A stretch of 64,000 nucleotides of DNA, taken from NCBI GenBank assembly GCA_024223715.1, contig JAAEOA010000427.1:53617-117616 (forward strand). The letters run 5' to 3'. The notes under the pieces were generated by a model. It saw only the letters and a list, made by a program, of their open reading frames with translations, did not search any database and was not told the DNA's origin. The position numbers were made by a program, and so were the translations under genes. Position 1 is the stretch's first letter. Each line of letters begins with the position of its first letter. The DNA comes from a bacterium (GTDB lineage Bacteria; Krumholzibacteriota; Krumholzibacteriia; LZORAL124-64-63). Positions 43,238-50,712 of this stretch are shown piece by piece.

Positions 43238-43327
43238 TTACCGCAGCGCACACCTCTCCATCCGGCAGCAAAGCCACCAATTGCGCGACAGGGCACAATA
43301 AAGGGAGATGTGAATCATTCTCTGCAT
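43238..43327 (-). CDS. trpL: trp leader peptide, 29 residues
   Basis: Short open frame on the minus strand from ATG (43327) to TAA (43238-43240), upstream of the terminator that precedes trpB. AGGAG lies nine bases before the ATG. Residues 17 and 18 are Trp-Trp (codons at 43274-43279), within SRNWWLCCR, and no other Trp occurs. A stalled ribosome at these codons would cover the segment at 43266-43272, freeing the pairing of 43244-43250 with 43211-43217. A ribosome reaching the stop would cover 43244-43250 and favour the terminator. This matches the classic trp attenuation logic, though the antiterminator reaches only slightly into the terminator stem on paper. Confidence 0.85.
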   Translation of the reverse strand: MQRMIHISLYCALSRNWWLCCRMERCALR

Positions 43328-43390
43328 CAGGTTTCACTCCTGAGGGAATTGAACGACACCGGACCAGCCGATGCTTTGACCTACCTTGTT

Positions 43391-43419
43391 ATTGTACCGG
43401 GATTTGAGGTTTAACGCAA
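43391..43419 (-). promoter_or_regulatory. Predicted sigma-70 promoter for trpL-trpB
   Basis: On the minus strand TTGCGT (43414-43419) and TACAAT (43391-43396) are 17 bases apart, about 65 bases before the trpL start. The -10 box matches five of six consensus bases, the -35 only the first three. Confidence 0.5.
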
Positions 43420-43510
43420 GCCAAAAGTTGTCTTTTTGACGTTTGGCAACTTCCAGAGACAGATATGGAAGGAAGAATCTCTCCCCGGGGAGCGATTTTC
43501 ACCCCTATTT

Positions 43511-44116
43511 CTAAAGGAAAACCTTTATTCCTAATAACAAACTGAAACGATTCGCGTCACGGGTAATTTGGTCGACAGGGATTTTTTCTTCGAACTGGCC
43601 GAGCTGGTAATTGAATTCCAGATCTGTGGCAATAGCTTCAGTCATCATCCAGCTTATGCCGGCGCTCATGGTCACCATTCCGGAATTATATTTGGATTCG
43701 AAGTTTGTACCATCCACGCGGGCTTGTCCCCAGAGGTACCCAATGCTGAGATAAGGAACAACGTGCCCGGCAGGATCATCGCCACCAAAAAAATCAAAAT
43801 AGCGGTGGAAGATCGGGCCAATGCTGTACTGACTGTTCCAGAAATCTCCCTGGATGAACCAACGGCCTTCCATATGCAATGACAAGGACCATTGATTGGC
43901 GATAAAATAGCCTCCACCGGAGCTGAGAATCCACTCCTGAGTTCGGTCACCTTCCGGATTTTCAAAATAAGTATTTCCAGCACTGGAAAATGAGAAATGG
44001 CCATCGATGATTCGAGTTCCTTTTTTCAAAAAAGAAGGGCCCTCAGAGTCAGCAGCGGCGGAAGCCGTTGCGCAAAGTAAAATTGCCACAAACATGAATT
44101 TGCTGAAATTATTCAC
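43511..44116 (-). CDS. Outer-membrane beta-barrel protein
   Basis: A 201-residue protein. The GTG at 44116 fits GGAG eight bases upstream and overlaps the stop of the methyltransferase gene; the mature start after the signal peptide (FMFVAILLCATASAAADSEG) is clear. Beta-strand-rich sequence (HFSFSSAGNTYFENPEG, WSLSLHMEGRWFIQGDFWNS, VPYLSIGYLWGQARVDGTNF, a C-terminal aromatic LLLGIKVFL) suggests an OmpW/OmpX-size barrel of 8 strands. A palindrome at 43476-43497 lies 14 bases after its stop. Function unknown. Confidence 0.72.
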   Translation of the reverse strand: MNNFSKFMFVAILLCATASAAADSEGPSFLKKGTRIIDGHFSFSSAGNTYFENPEGDRTQEWILSSGGGYFIANQWSLSLHMEGRWFIQGDFWNSQYSIGPIFHRYFDFFGGDDPAGHVVPYLSIGYLWGQARVDGTNFESKYNSGMVTMSAGISWMMTEAIATDLEFNYQLGQFEEKIPVDQITRDANRFSLLLGIKVFL

Positions 44117-44837
44117 TTTTTTTCTCCGGTTTTTCGAAAACGTAAATGCTGGCGGAAAAACGACCAATAGCGTAAGGACCACCCTGAAAATCGGAAAAAT
44201 GCCCCAATAGGTTGAAGCCGGTTTTTTCATTCAGAGCCAAATAGTCGGCACTGTTTTGGGGATACAGAGTGGTTTCACCCGCAAAAACTTCTTCCCCCTG
44301 ACACATCAATTGAGTTCTGAACAAGGTTGTTCCCCGCGAGGTGTGAGTGTAGTTGCGGAAAAATTCCAAATCACCTTCGGGAAATTTGAGAACCGGAAAT
44401 TCATAGGCTTCGAAATGCAAAAGAGGGTCGAAATTTACGGTTTGGAAAATCCAGTGTCCTCCTGGTTTCAACAAACGTTTTACTGAGCGTAAAAAGGATG
44501 GAAGATCCTGGGAAGGTAAATGAGGAAGGACATTGCCAATGCAATAAACACCACTAAATGACTCGGGTTGTAATCCGGATATTTCCTGTAGATCCATAAT
44601 GCGGAAAGTTGTCTGAGGGTGCTTCTCTTCCGCCTGGGCAATCATTCCAGGATCCAGGTCCAGCCCCAAAACATCACGGCCCTTCTTGGTCAATTGGCCA
44701 CAATACCCTCCTGTTCCGCAACCAAGGTCCAAATGACGACCCTCTTCACTCAGCCAGCGGTCCAGGAATTTGAAGGTCGCCTCCCGCACGGGGAATATTT
44801 TTTCATAATGTCCGGAAAAATCTGCGTAGAAAGCCAT
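44109..44837 (-). CDS. Class I SAM-dependent methyltransferase
   Basis: A 242-residue cytoplasmic enzyme with the SAM-binding loop HLDLGCGTGGYCGQLTKKGR near residue 36, the acidic loop VLGLDLDPGMIAQAEE, and VYCIGNVLPHLPSQDLPSFL as post-I/IV strand. This is the UbiE/Cfr-like small methyltransferase fold; a substrate cannot be named. AAAGG lies seven bases before the ATG. It ends in an A-run that includes the start of the barrel-protein gene, so the pair is translationally linked. Confidence 0.85.
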   Translation of the reverse strand: MAFYADFSGHYEKIFPVREATFKFLDRWLSEEGRHLDLGCGTGGYCGQLTKKGRDVLGLDLDPGMIAQAEEKHPQTTFRIMDLQEISGLQPESFSGVYCIGNVLPHLPSQDLPSFLRSVKRLLKPGGHWIFQTVNFDPLLHFEAYEFPVLKFPEGDLEFFRNYTHTSRGTTLFRTQLMCQGEEVFAGETTLYPQNSADYLALNEKTGFNLLGHFSDFQGGPYAIGRFSASIYVFEKPEKKSE

Positions 44838-44908
44838 GTCATACCTTTGCGATGATGTTATGGTGTAGGTGTAGGTAACTTATCTCATTCTGACCGGAGG
44901 TGCGACCC

Positions 44909-45367
44909 ATGTTTCCATTTAAAAAAATCCTCTGCCCCACCGATTTCAGCGAAGCATCGATTTGCGGCATCAAAATGGCTCGTGAAATGGTTGAGAAATT
45001 TAACTCCGAAATTATTTTATTGAATGTTCACAAGCCTATCCCTCATTTACCCTCTCCGCGCATGGAAGCTTCGGATATTACCTTTGACGTTTCAGCCTAT
45101 GAAGAGGTGATTGTATCCGAAGCAAAAACCTCTCTGGAAGAAATCCGTCAGGAATTTTTGGGCCCTGAAGCCATGGGCAAAGTGCTGGTCCATATTGGCA
45201 GTCCCGCCAAAGAAATCCTGAAAGTGGCCGATGAGGAAAAAGTGGAAGCCATTTTCATTGCTACTCATGGCCACACAGGTTTAAGCAAAATGGTTTTTGG
45301 TTCTGTTGCGGAAAGAATTGTGCGCAAGGCTCACTGTCCTGTCCTGACTATTCGCTCCTGCGAATAA
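44909..45367 (+). CDS. Universal stress protein (UspA family)
   Basis: A 152-residue cytoplasmic protein with the UspA alpha/beta fold. The N terminus FKKILCPTDFSEASICGIKM and the ATP-binding motif GHTGLSKMVFGSVAERIVRK (G-x2-G-x9-G-S/T pattern) mark the ATP-binding UspFG-like subgroup. The start ATG 44909 is eight bases after GGAGG; the frame three codons upstream is less likely. It is divergent from the methyltransferase gene and converges on the membrane-protein gene. Expression is usually raised by starvation. Confidence 0.93.
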   Translation: MFPFKKILCPTDFSEASICGIKMAREMVEKFNSEIILLNVHKPIPHLPSPRMEASDITFDVSAYEEVIVSEAKTSLEEIRQEFLGPEAMGKVLVHIGSPAKEILKVADEEKVEAIFIATHGHTGLSKMVFGSVAERIVRKAHCPVLTIRSCE

Positions 45368-45385
45368 TGAGCTGCAATTACTGAG

Positions 45386-47137
45386 TTAGGGGTTTGAGGT
45401 AAAAACATACATTTCATACCCCTGAACAGGCCACAGATCGTCCCGTACCGCTCCATTTCGAGTCAGAGCGGCACGCCAGAATTCAATTCGCCGGTCATCT
45501 CCCTGGCGTATGGCTATTTCCACTCGAGCCATTCCCTGGGAACGCATTTCATGAAACAGATTTTCCGGGTCTTCCCTTCCAGCTTCACACTCCAGCAGGC
45601 GTATTCTAAAAAATTTTATTTCCGGTGGGACCCAACCGGAGGTTCCGCCTGTAACCGGCAACCCGGTAACCAAGCTTCGAATCAACCACCTGGCTTCAGT
45701 CCGGTCTTCATCGTATTCGTGAGCCGGAGCTGGAAGAGTAAGCACCGCTCCACCGGTATTGGCGATAAATGCAGGGTGGCCGTCCCAACCGATTTCCACT
45801 GAAGGGATGGCAGCGGGAAGGGAAACAAAAATCATCAAAATTACAGGCAACATAGGTGCTGCCCATCGGCGAGGACCCTGGCGATATTTCAAGACCAGCT
45901 GCTCGGCCCCTACCGCTGACCACCAGGCAAGAGCCACCACCATTAGCCATGAAAAGCGCCAGGCAGCCCGATAAGCCTTAAATGGGGGTGCAATTTCACG
46001 AAGCCACTCCATTGGCAAAGACAACCGGAAATCGGTCCCGGGCAGCCCCAGAGAATCTCCAAATGAAAAAACCAGCCCCACAGTTCCCAAAATGAGCATG
46101 GACCGACCAAAACGGCGACTTTGGAAAGGTAAATATCCGCGCCGCCACCAGCCCACAGCAAAGAGGCCCAAAGCCAACCAGCCAGGATGCAAAACCTGCC
46201 TATCACATTGGAAATAACGTTCAGAACCAACTTTGCCCTGCCCAACCCAATCCCTGGGACTGCTGCGATAAACACCACGAGTAAAAAAATGCTGGATGTC
46301 GGCACAACCCAGCCTGACTTCCAGAGTATCTCGTGTAAAGCGTCGGGAACGCTCAGCTAATTGAAGTCGCTGTTGGGCCAACATCCAAACTGCGGCCACA
46401 GCAACAATCAAAGGTAAGATGGTTACTTTACCTATATTGACAAACAGGCCAGGGGTAACTGTTTGCCTTCTGATTCGATGGGCAAGCCAGGCAATTAGAA
46501 GAACAACTACGCCAATGACTGCGTAGGCAAAACCATACCAACCCCAAGCGGCCTGCATTACCAGCCCAGCGGCCAGCAGCCACCAGAACAACCAAGTTGA
46601 AAGGCCGGCATTCTGGCGACGCAAAGCGGCCGTAAGTGCCGCCAGGCTGAAAAGGACAAAAGGTGGGGGAAGCTGGTTCAAATGGCCTATTTGAGAATGG
46701 GTATAAGGGGCCGCAATGAGAGCCAGAGCGGCAACTCCACTGGCCCAGCGTGAGCCACCCGAGGCTATCCACAAAGCGGCCATACCGGCTGCGGCCAGAA
46801 GAAGGCTCCCCAAATACGCCAAGTTGTACTGAGCTGAAACCGTTGGGGAAAATAGCCAGCGAAAAGGGGCAATTAACCAGGCTTGCCCCAAAAGGGAATC
46901 CATGAACCCCAATGAACCTTCAACAGGATAAAAGATGGGTAAATTTAACCACTGAGGGATTTGACTCCATTGGCGGGCACTCCATTCCAGCAAACCCGTT
47001 TGAAGAATGGCGTCAATTCCACCAAAAGGCCCTACAACTGAATGGGAGAAATTTTTCCAGACCGGCCCCAGAAAGGCGGCAATTAAAACCAGGACTCCTG
47101 CCCATGAAACCAAACCCAGTGTTTTTTCCCGGATCAT
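45386..47137 (-). CDS. Polytopic membrane protein, GT-C/YfhO-like
   Basis: A 583-residue inner-membrane protein. The start at 47137 follows GGAGG and the first segment (TLGLVSWAGVLVLIAAFLGP) is a membrane helix; about ten more helices follow up to residue 430, then a soluble periplasmic region with beta character (GPGGAVLTLPAPAHEYDED-like). The first external loop has GGIDAILQTGLLEW, an acidic position as in GT-C glycosyltransferases. The family is not certain; a lipid-linked sugar transferase is the best guess. It converges with the stress-protein gene. Confidence 0.65.
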   Translation of the reverse strand: MIREKTLGLVSWAGVLVLIAAFLGPVWKNFSHSVVGPFGGIDAILQTGLLEWSARQWSQIPQWLNLPIFYPVEGSLGFMDSLLGQAWLIAPFRWLFSPTVSAQYNLAYLGSLLLAAAGMAALWIASGGSRWASGVAALALIAAPYTHSQIGHLNQLPPPFVLFSLAALTAALRRQNAGLSTWLFWWLLAAGLVMQAAWGWYGFAYAVIGVVVLLIAWLAHRIRRQTVTPGLFVNIGKVTILPLIVAVAAVWMLAQQRLQLAERSRRFTRDTLEVRLGCADIQHFFTRGVYRSSPRDWVGQGKVGSERYFQCDRQVLHPGWLALGLFAVGWWRRGYLPFQSRRFGRSMLILGTVGLVFSFGDSLGLPGTDFRLSLPMEWLREIAPPFKAYRAAWRFSWLMVVALAWWSAVGAEQLVLKYRQGPRRWAAPMLPVILMIFVSLPAAIPSVEIGWDGHPAFIANTGGAVLTLPAPAHEYDEDRTEARWLIRSLVTGLPVTGGTSGWVPPEIKFFRIRLLECEAGREDPENLFHEMRSQGMARVEIAIRQGDDRRIEFWRAALTRNGAVRDDLWPVQGYEMYVFTSNP

Positions 47138-47290
47138 TTTCCCTCCAAAAGAGAACCAGCTTTCAGCTATTCCTTTTCGGGCAATTGATAATTTTGACTT
47201 TCGAGGTCGCCTTTCTGCAGACTTGAACTGAGTATAACAAGTGGCAGGGGAACTGCCAACCTTACAGCTGAAAATCGCCAACCAAAAAAT

Positions 47291-47431
47291 GGGTTGTGCC
47301 CAAAAGAATGTCGCTGGTTCAACTTGTGGCCACAGATTTGATTAAATACTGGAATTTTATGTGTTTTAGCTTGAAGATTGCTGGGTACTTTTGTATAAAA
47401 GTACCCAGCGACATTCTCCTGGGCACAACCC
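47291..47431. mobile_element. MITE-like element with 27-bp terminal inverted repeats
   Basis: A 141-bp non-coding element. Left end 47291-47317 (GGGTTGTGCCCAAAAGAATG...) and right end 47405-47431 are inverted copies with two mismatches. Inside, 47380-47392 and 47397-47409 form a perfect 13-bp hairpin (GCTGGGTACTTTT). The right end touches the stop codon of citF (47433), so insertion or evolution placed the element directly behind the citrate lyase operon, where its hairpin may serve as a terminator. A third copy of the end sequence occurs at 63894-63914. Confidence 0.75.
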
Positions 47432-47432
47432 T

Positions 47433-48989
47433 TTAGTTGCCAACCTGCCTCACGCTGTCAATGACTGTACCATCGACCCATTTGATAGCTGCAACAACCT
47501 TGTCCCCAAGAATGGGTTTGTCGGCTGCTCCCCCACAGATCTGCTCCACTTCAGCCTTGATCTCTTCAATAGGGCGGATTGGCAAGCTTGAGCCACGCAA
47601 CTGGTCGTGCAAATCCCGTCGCAGTGGATTGATGGCAATGCCTCGCTCGGTAACGATGACATCAATAAGTTCACCCGGTCCGCACAATGTTGTAACTTCG
47701 TCCACCAGCACGGGAATACGATCCCGGAAACTGGGAATGGGTAAAATTGTGCATTTGCTGGCCAGACAATTTTGCCAGCCGCCAATTCCGTGTAATAGAC
47801 GGCCGTCGCTGTGAGTCACCACATTTGCATTGAAATTCACATCGACTTCGGTCGCTCCAAGAACAACAGCATCGAGCATGGAAGCAAAATTGCCTTTTCC
47901 GTGCCAATTGTAACTGGTAAACGGTGACGTATTCTGATGACCTGGGTTTTCACGCATGGAGCGCACGCCTTCGAGATCAAAAGTCTGGCCATCGAGGATG
48001 TAATCGGTGAGGCCTTCTTCAAGCATGTTGACCAGATACTGAGTGGATCCGCCACGAACAAAACGAGCCTTGATGTTGCGTTCGCGCATCATGTCCCGCA
48101 GAAAGAGAGCAAAGCTCAGAGCTGTTCCACCGGCACCGGCCTGGAAGCTGAATCCATCGCGCACAATACCAGCTTCATCACAGAAACGGGCTGTCAGTTC
48201 AGCAATAAGCAAACGATCAGGAGATTTGGTTATTTGGGTTGTTCCACTGACAATTTTACTGGCATCACCAATGCTGTCCATGACCACAACCTGATCCACA
48301 TTGTTGCCCTGAATTTGCCAGGGGATGCAGGGGAAAGGAACCAGATTGTCAGTTACTGCAATAACATGATCGGCATATTCACTGTCAGCCAATGCAAAGC
48401 CCAGCAGACCACAAGCCGTGGGGCCGCGGTCACCAGTGGCATTGCCAAAAGCATCGGCGGTGGGGGCGGCAATAACGGAAATGTCAATTTTGACTTCCCC
48501 GTCCTGAACCGCCTGGTAACGTCCGCCATGGCTGCGCAAAACGGCCATACCTTTCATTTTTCCCCGGGTGCAGAAGTCACCCAAAGGCCCGTTCATGCTG
48601 CCTTCGATATGACTGATGACACCACTTTCCAGCAGATCAATCATTCCGGCATGACAGGGAAAACTGGCACTTGGAAACCAGCGCAATCCTTTGACACCCA
48701 ATTCCGCTGCTGCAGCAAAAATCGCGTTGGCTACATAGTCGCCATTGCGCAAATGATGATGAGTGCTGATAGTCATCCCATCGCGCAGACCGGCATTGAC
48801 CAGGGCCTGTTTGATGGACTCAACAGTTTTGTCGCCATCAGCAGGATAGTCGGCAGCACTGCGAATAGGGGCTCCATATTTGCGCCCTTCAGGAGTGTAT
48901 TTTCCCACACCCTGAAAAGGAACGGCAACTTGACCATTGATTTCGGTGGGCACCATGCGCCCGGCCGCGTTCTTCACCAGCTTGGTCAT
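47433..48989 (-). CDS. citF: Citrate lyase alpha subunit (citrate CoA-transferase)
   Basis: Exchanges the acyl carrier's acetyl group for citryl, the first half of citrate cleavage to acetate and oxaloacetate. The 518-residue length and sequence (DGMTISTHHHLRNGDYVANA, GSMNGPLGDFCTRGKMKGMA, ITKSPDRLLIAELTARFCDE) match CitF. The ATG overlaps the citDE stop (ATGA) and has GGAGC before it. It is the last gene of a two-gene cit operon; a MITE-like repeat follows its stop. The ligase CitC and the prosthetic-group genes citX and citG are not in the window. Confidence 0.95.
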   Translation of the reverse strand: MTKLVKNAAGRMVPTEINGQVAVPFQGVGKYTPEGRKYGAPIRSAADYPADGDKTVESIKQALVNAGLRDGMTISTHHHLRNGDYVANAIFAAAAELGVKGLRWFPSASFPCHAGMIDLLESGVISHIEGSMNGPLGDFCTRGKMKGMAVLRSHGGRYQAVQDGEVKIDISVIAAPTADAFGNATGDRGPTACGLLGFALADSEYADHVIAVTDNLVPFPCIPWQIQGNNVDQVVVMDSIGDASKIVSGTTQITKSPDRLLIAELTARFCDEAGIVRDGFSFQAGAGGTALSFALFLRDMMRERNIKARFVRGGSTQYLVNMLEEGLTDYILDGQTFDLEGVRSMRENPGHQNTSPFTSYNWHGKGNFASMLDAVVLGATEVDVNFNANVVTHSDGRLLHGIGGWQNCLASKCTILPIPSFRDRIPVLVDEVTTLCGPGELIDVIVTERGIAINPLRRDLHDQLRGSSLPIRPIEEIKAEVEQICGGAADKPILGDKVVAAIKWVDGTVIDSVRQVGN

Positions 48990-50251
48990 TTTTTTGCTCC
49001 TTCAGTCAGCTCGCCGTTTTTTCGGGATCCTGGTTTTTCAGCATTGTCGCGCCAGTCTGCTGACAGCAGGCCCACCAACATGGCAATTTCCACGGTGGTC
49101 AGTGCCCGCTTAACGACGGGGGCATCGATCATTTTGCTGCCTAGACTGACCACACCCAAACCTTCGGATTCAGCTTTTTCGAAAGCCACTACAATTTTTT
49201 TGGCGCGGTCAATTTCCGAGGCATCCGGAGCAAACGCTTGGTGAACCACTGGAATTTGACGGGGATGAATACATCCCTTGCCAACAAAACCCAGACTTTT
49301 AGCTTCTAATACAGAATCGCGCAGACTGTCCATGTCGTTGACATCGCTAAAGACAGTATCGATAGCCTGCAGCCCCGCTGCCTTGGCACCATTGATAACC
49401 TGAGACCGAGCCCAAAAACTCTCGGTACCGGCATTAGTTCGCTGGGTTCCGATATCGGCGGTGTAATCTTCCAAGCCAATGGCAAGACCAATAATGTTAG
49501 GATGCGAACATGCAATCTCATAGGCTTGCCAAGCACCCTTGGCTGATTCAATAATGGGCATGAGATAAACCGGGGTATCCACATCAAGATTTTTTTGGAT
49601 TTCGGCAATGCGCTCGGCAACAGCAACAACTTCAGCAGGCTCTTCTACTTTGGGAATCAATATTAGATTCACGTTGTGAGGAATGATCCAGTCAAGATCG
49701 TCCAGACCATGCTGTCCCTGATTTATGCGAACCATGCGCTCGGCACCATAAAAATTTACAGCCCGTAAAGCGTTGCGGACCAGGCAGCGAGCAGAGTCTT
49801 TTTCTTTTGGCGCCACCGAGTCTTCCAGATCAAGGATGACACCATCGGGTTGGTGCAATCCTGCGTTCACATAAAACTTTGGTTCATTGCCGGGCAGATA
49901 CAGTCGGCTGCGGCGAAGGCGGTCACGACTGCTTTCGCCCAGGCAAGCCTCGCACAAGGGCAAAAGGAATTCACCCGAAGGTTTGTGACCACTGCGCAGA
50001 ACAGCTGTTTCCAAACGTGCGGCCAAGGTGAAAGGCAAAGCCCCTTTGTCGTCCACGGAAATGATTGCGTTGTTCAAACCGAGAGTTTCACAACCCTCGC
50101 GCATGAGGGCTTCAATTCGTGGGCCGAACATGCCAGCCACTTTGGAAATCAGTTTGATTTGCAGACCGCCGGAAGATTGAATTTCAACTGTCACATGACA
50201 GTCGGAACGAACCTTGGGGCCTTTTTTACCGGCTACACCGATTGTTGGCAT
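48986..50251 (-). CDS. citDE: Fused citrate lyase acyl carrier protein and beta subunit (CitD-CitE)
   Basis: A 421-residue fusion. Residues 1-105 are CitD-like, with GLQIKLISKVAGMFGPRIEA and NNAIISVDDKGALPFTLAAR; Ser16 in VRSDCHVTVE lies where CitD carries the phosphoribosyl-dephospho-CoA arm. Residues about 113-405 are CitE, with RSRLYLPGNEPKF, GVILDLEDSVAPKEKDSAR, and metal-binding IGLEDYTADIG and CIHPRQIP. CitE cleaves citryl-thioester to oxaloacetate and acetyl-thioester. Separate citD and citE genes are usual, so this fusion fixes their 1:1 ratio. AAAGG precedes the ATG. The operon is citDE-citF. Confidence 0.93.
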   Translation of the reverse strand: MPTIGVAGKKGPKVRSDCHVTVEIQSSGGLQIKLISKVAGMFGPRIEALMREGCETLGLNNAIISVDDKGALPFTLAARLETAVLRSGHKPSGEFLLPLCEACLGESSRDRLRRSRLYLPGNEPKFYVNAGLHQPDGVILDLEDSVAPKEKDSARCLVRNALRAVNFYGAERMVRINQGQHGLDDLDWIIPHNVNLILIPKVEEPAEVVAVAERIAEIQKNLDVDTPVYLMPIIESAKGAWQAYEIACSHPNIIGLAIGLEDYTADIGTQRTNAGTESFWARSQVINGAKAAGLQAIDTVFSDVNDMDSLRDSVLEAKSLGFVGKGCIHPRQIPVVHQAFAPDASEIDRAKKIVVAFEKAESEGLGVVSLGSKMIDAPVVKRALTTVEIAMLVGLLSADWRDNAEKPGSRKNGELTEGAKK

Positions 50252-50712
50252 GAGTGGTGCCTTTCGGGAGACGTAAAGGGACGCATCGGGTGGCGTCCGA
50301 GGGTATGGGATTATTCCTGAAAAGTGGTAAGCAAAGCCATTTCATGCAAGACAGTTATTAAAAGTATTGCCAATATTATAGTTACTGGCACCTGAACCCT
50401 TAAGTGTGGATAACCTGGGAGACAAAACTTCAAATTTTATTTTCGCCAATATTTCGCTTTTTCGCATCTTGTTTTATTTCAACAGGTTTGGCGTTTCTGG
50501 CGTGTCAAGAACCACTTTGGGGAAAACCTTCCAAACCTGTGGATAACTTTAGGATAACTTCAAGGGTCTCCAAAAATAAAAACCACGGGCCAAAGAATTC
50601 GAATTCTTTTCGCCCGTGGTCATTCCAAAAATCACATTTTTTGAACTACAAAAATCTCTCCCAAGCGGGTCCAATTAAACCTCAATTGGGAAAAAGTGAA
50701 ATTTCTGCTTTT
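50252..50712. other. AT-rich intergenic region with two perfect DnaA-box sequences
   Basis: About 460 bases without a gene, between citDE (start) and pepD (end). TGTGGATAA, the perfect DnaA-box complement, occurs at 50405-50413 and 50538-50546, same orientation, 133 bases apart, in an AT-rich stretch. This could reflect DnaA binding or a replication-related element, but two boxes do not make an origin, and no dnaA, dnaN or gidA is nearby. Confidence 0.45.
50572..50619 (-). terminator. Intrinsic terminator after pepD
   Basis: ACCACGGGC and GCCCGTGGT flank a second, inner palindrome (AAAGAATTCGAATTCTTT). On the minus strand the stem is followed by TTTTTATTTTT, about 95 bases after the pepD stop. 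Confidence 0.88.

Noticed and set aside
43178-43420. T-box riboswitch upstream of trpB
   Set aside because: The conserved T-box AGGGTGGNACCGCG element is absent; the leader peptide with WW codons explains the layout better.
50252-50712. Chromosomal origin of replication
   Set aside because: Only two DnaA boxes and no dnaA, dnaN, gidA or clear unwinding element nearby; kept as a finding, not a feature call.
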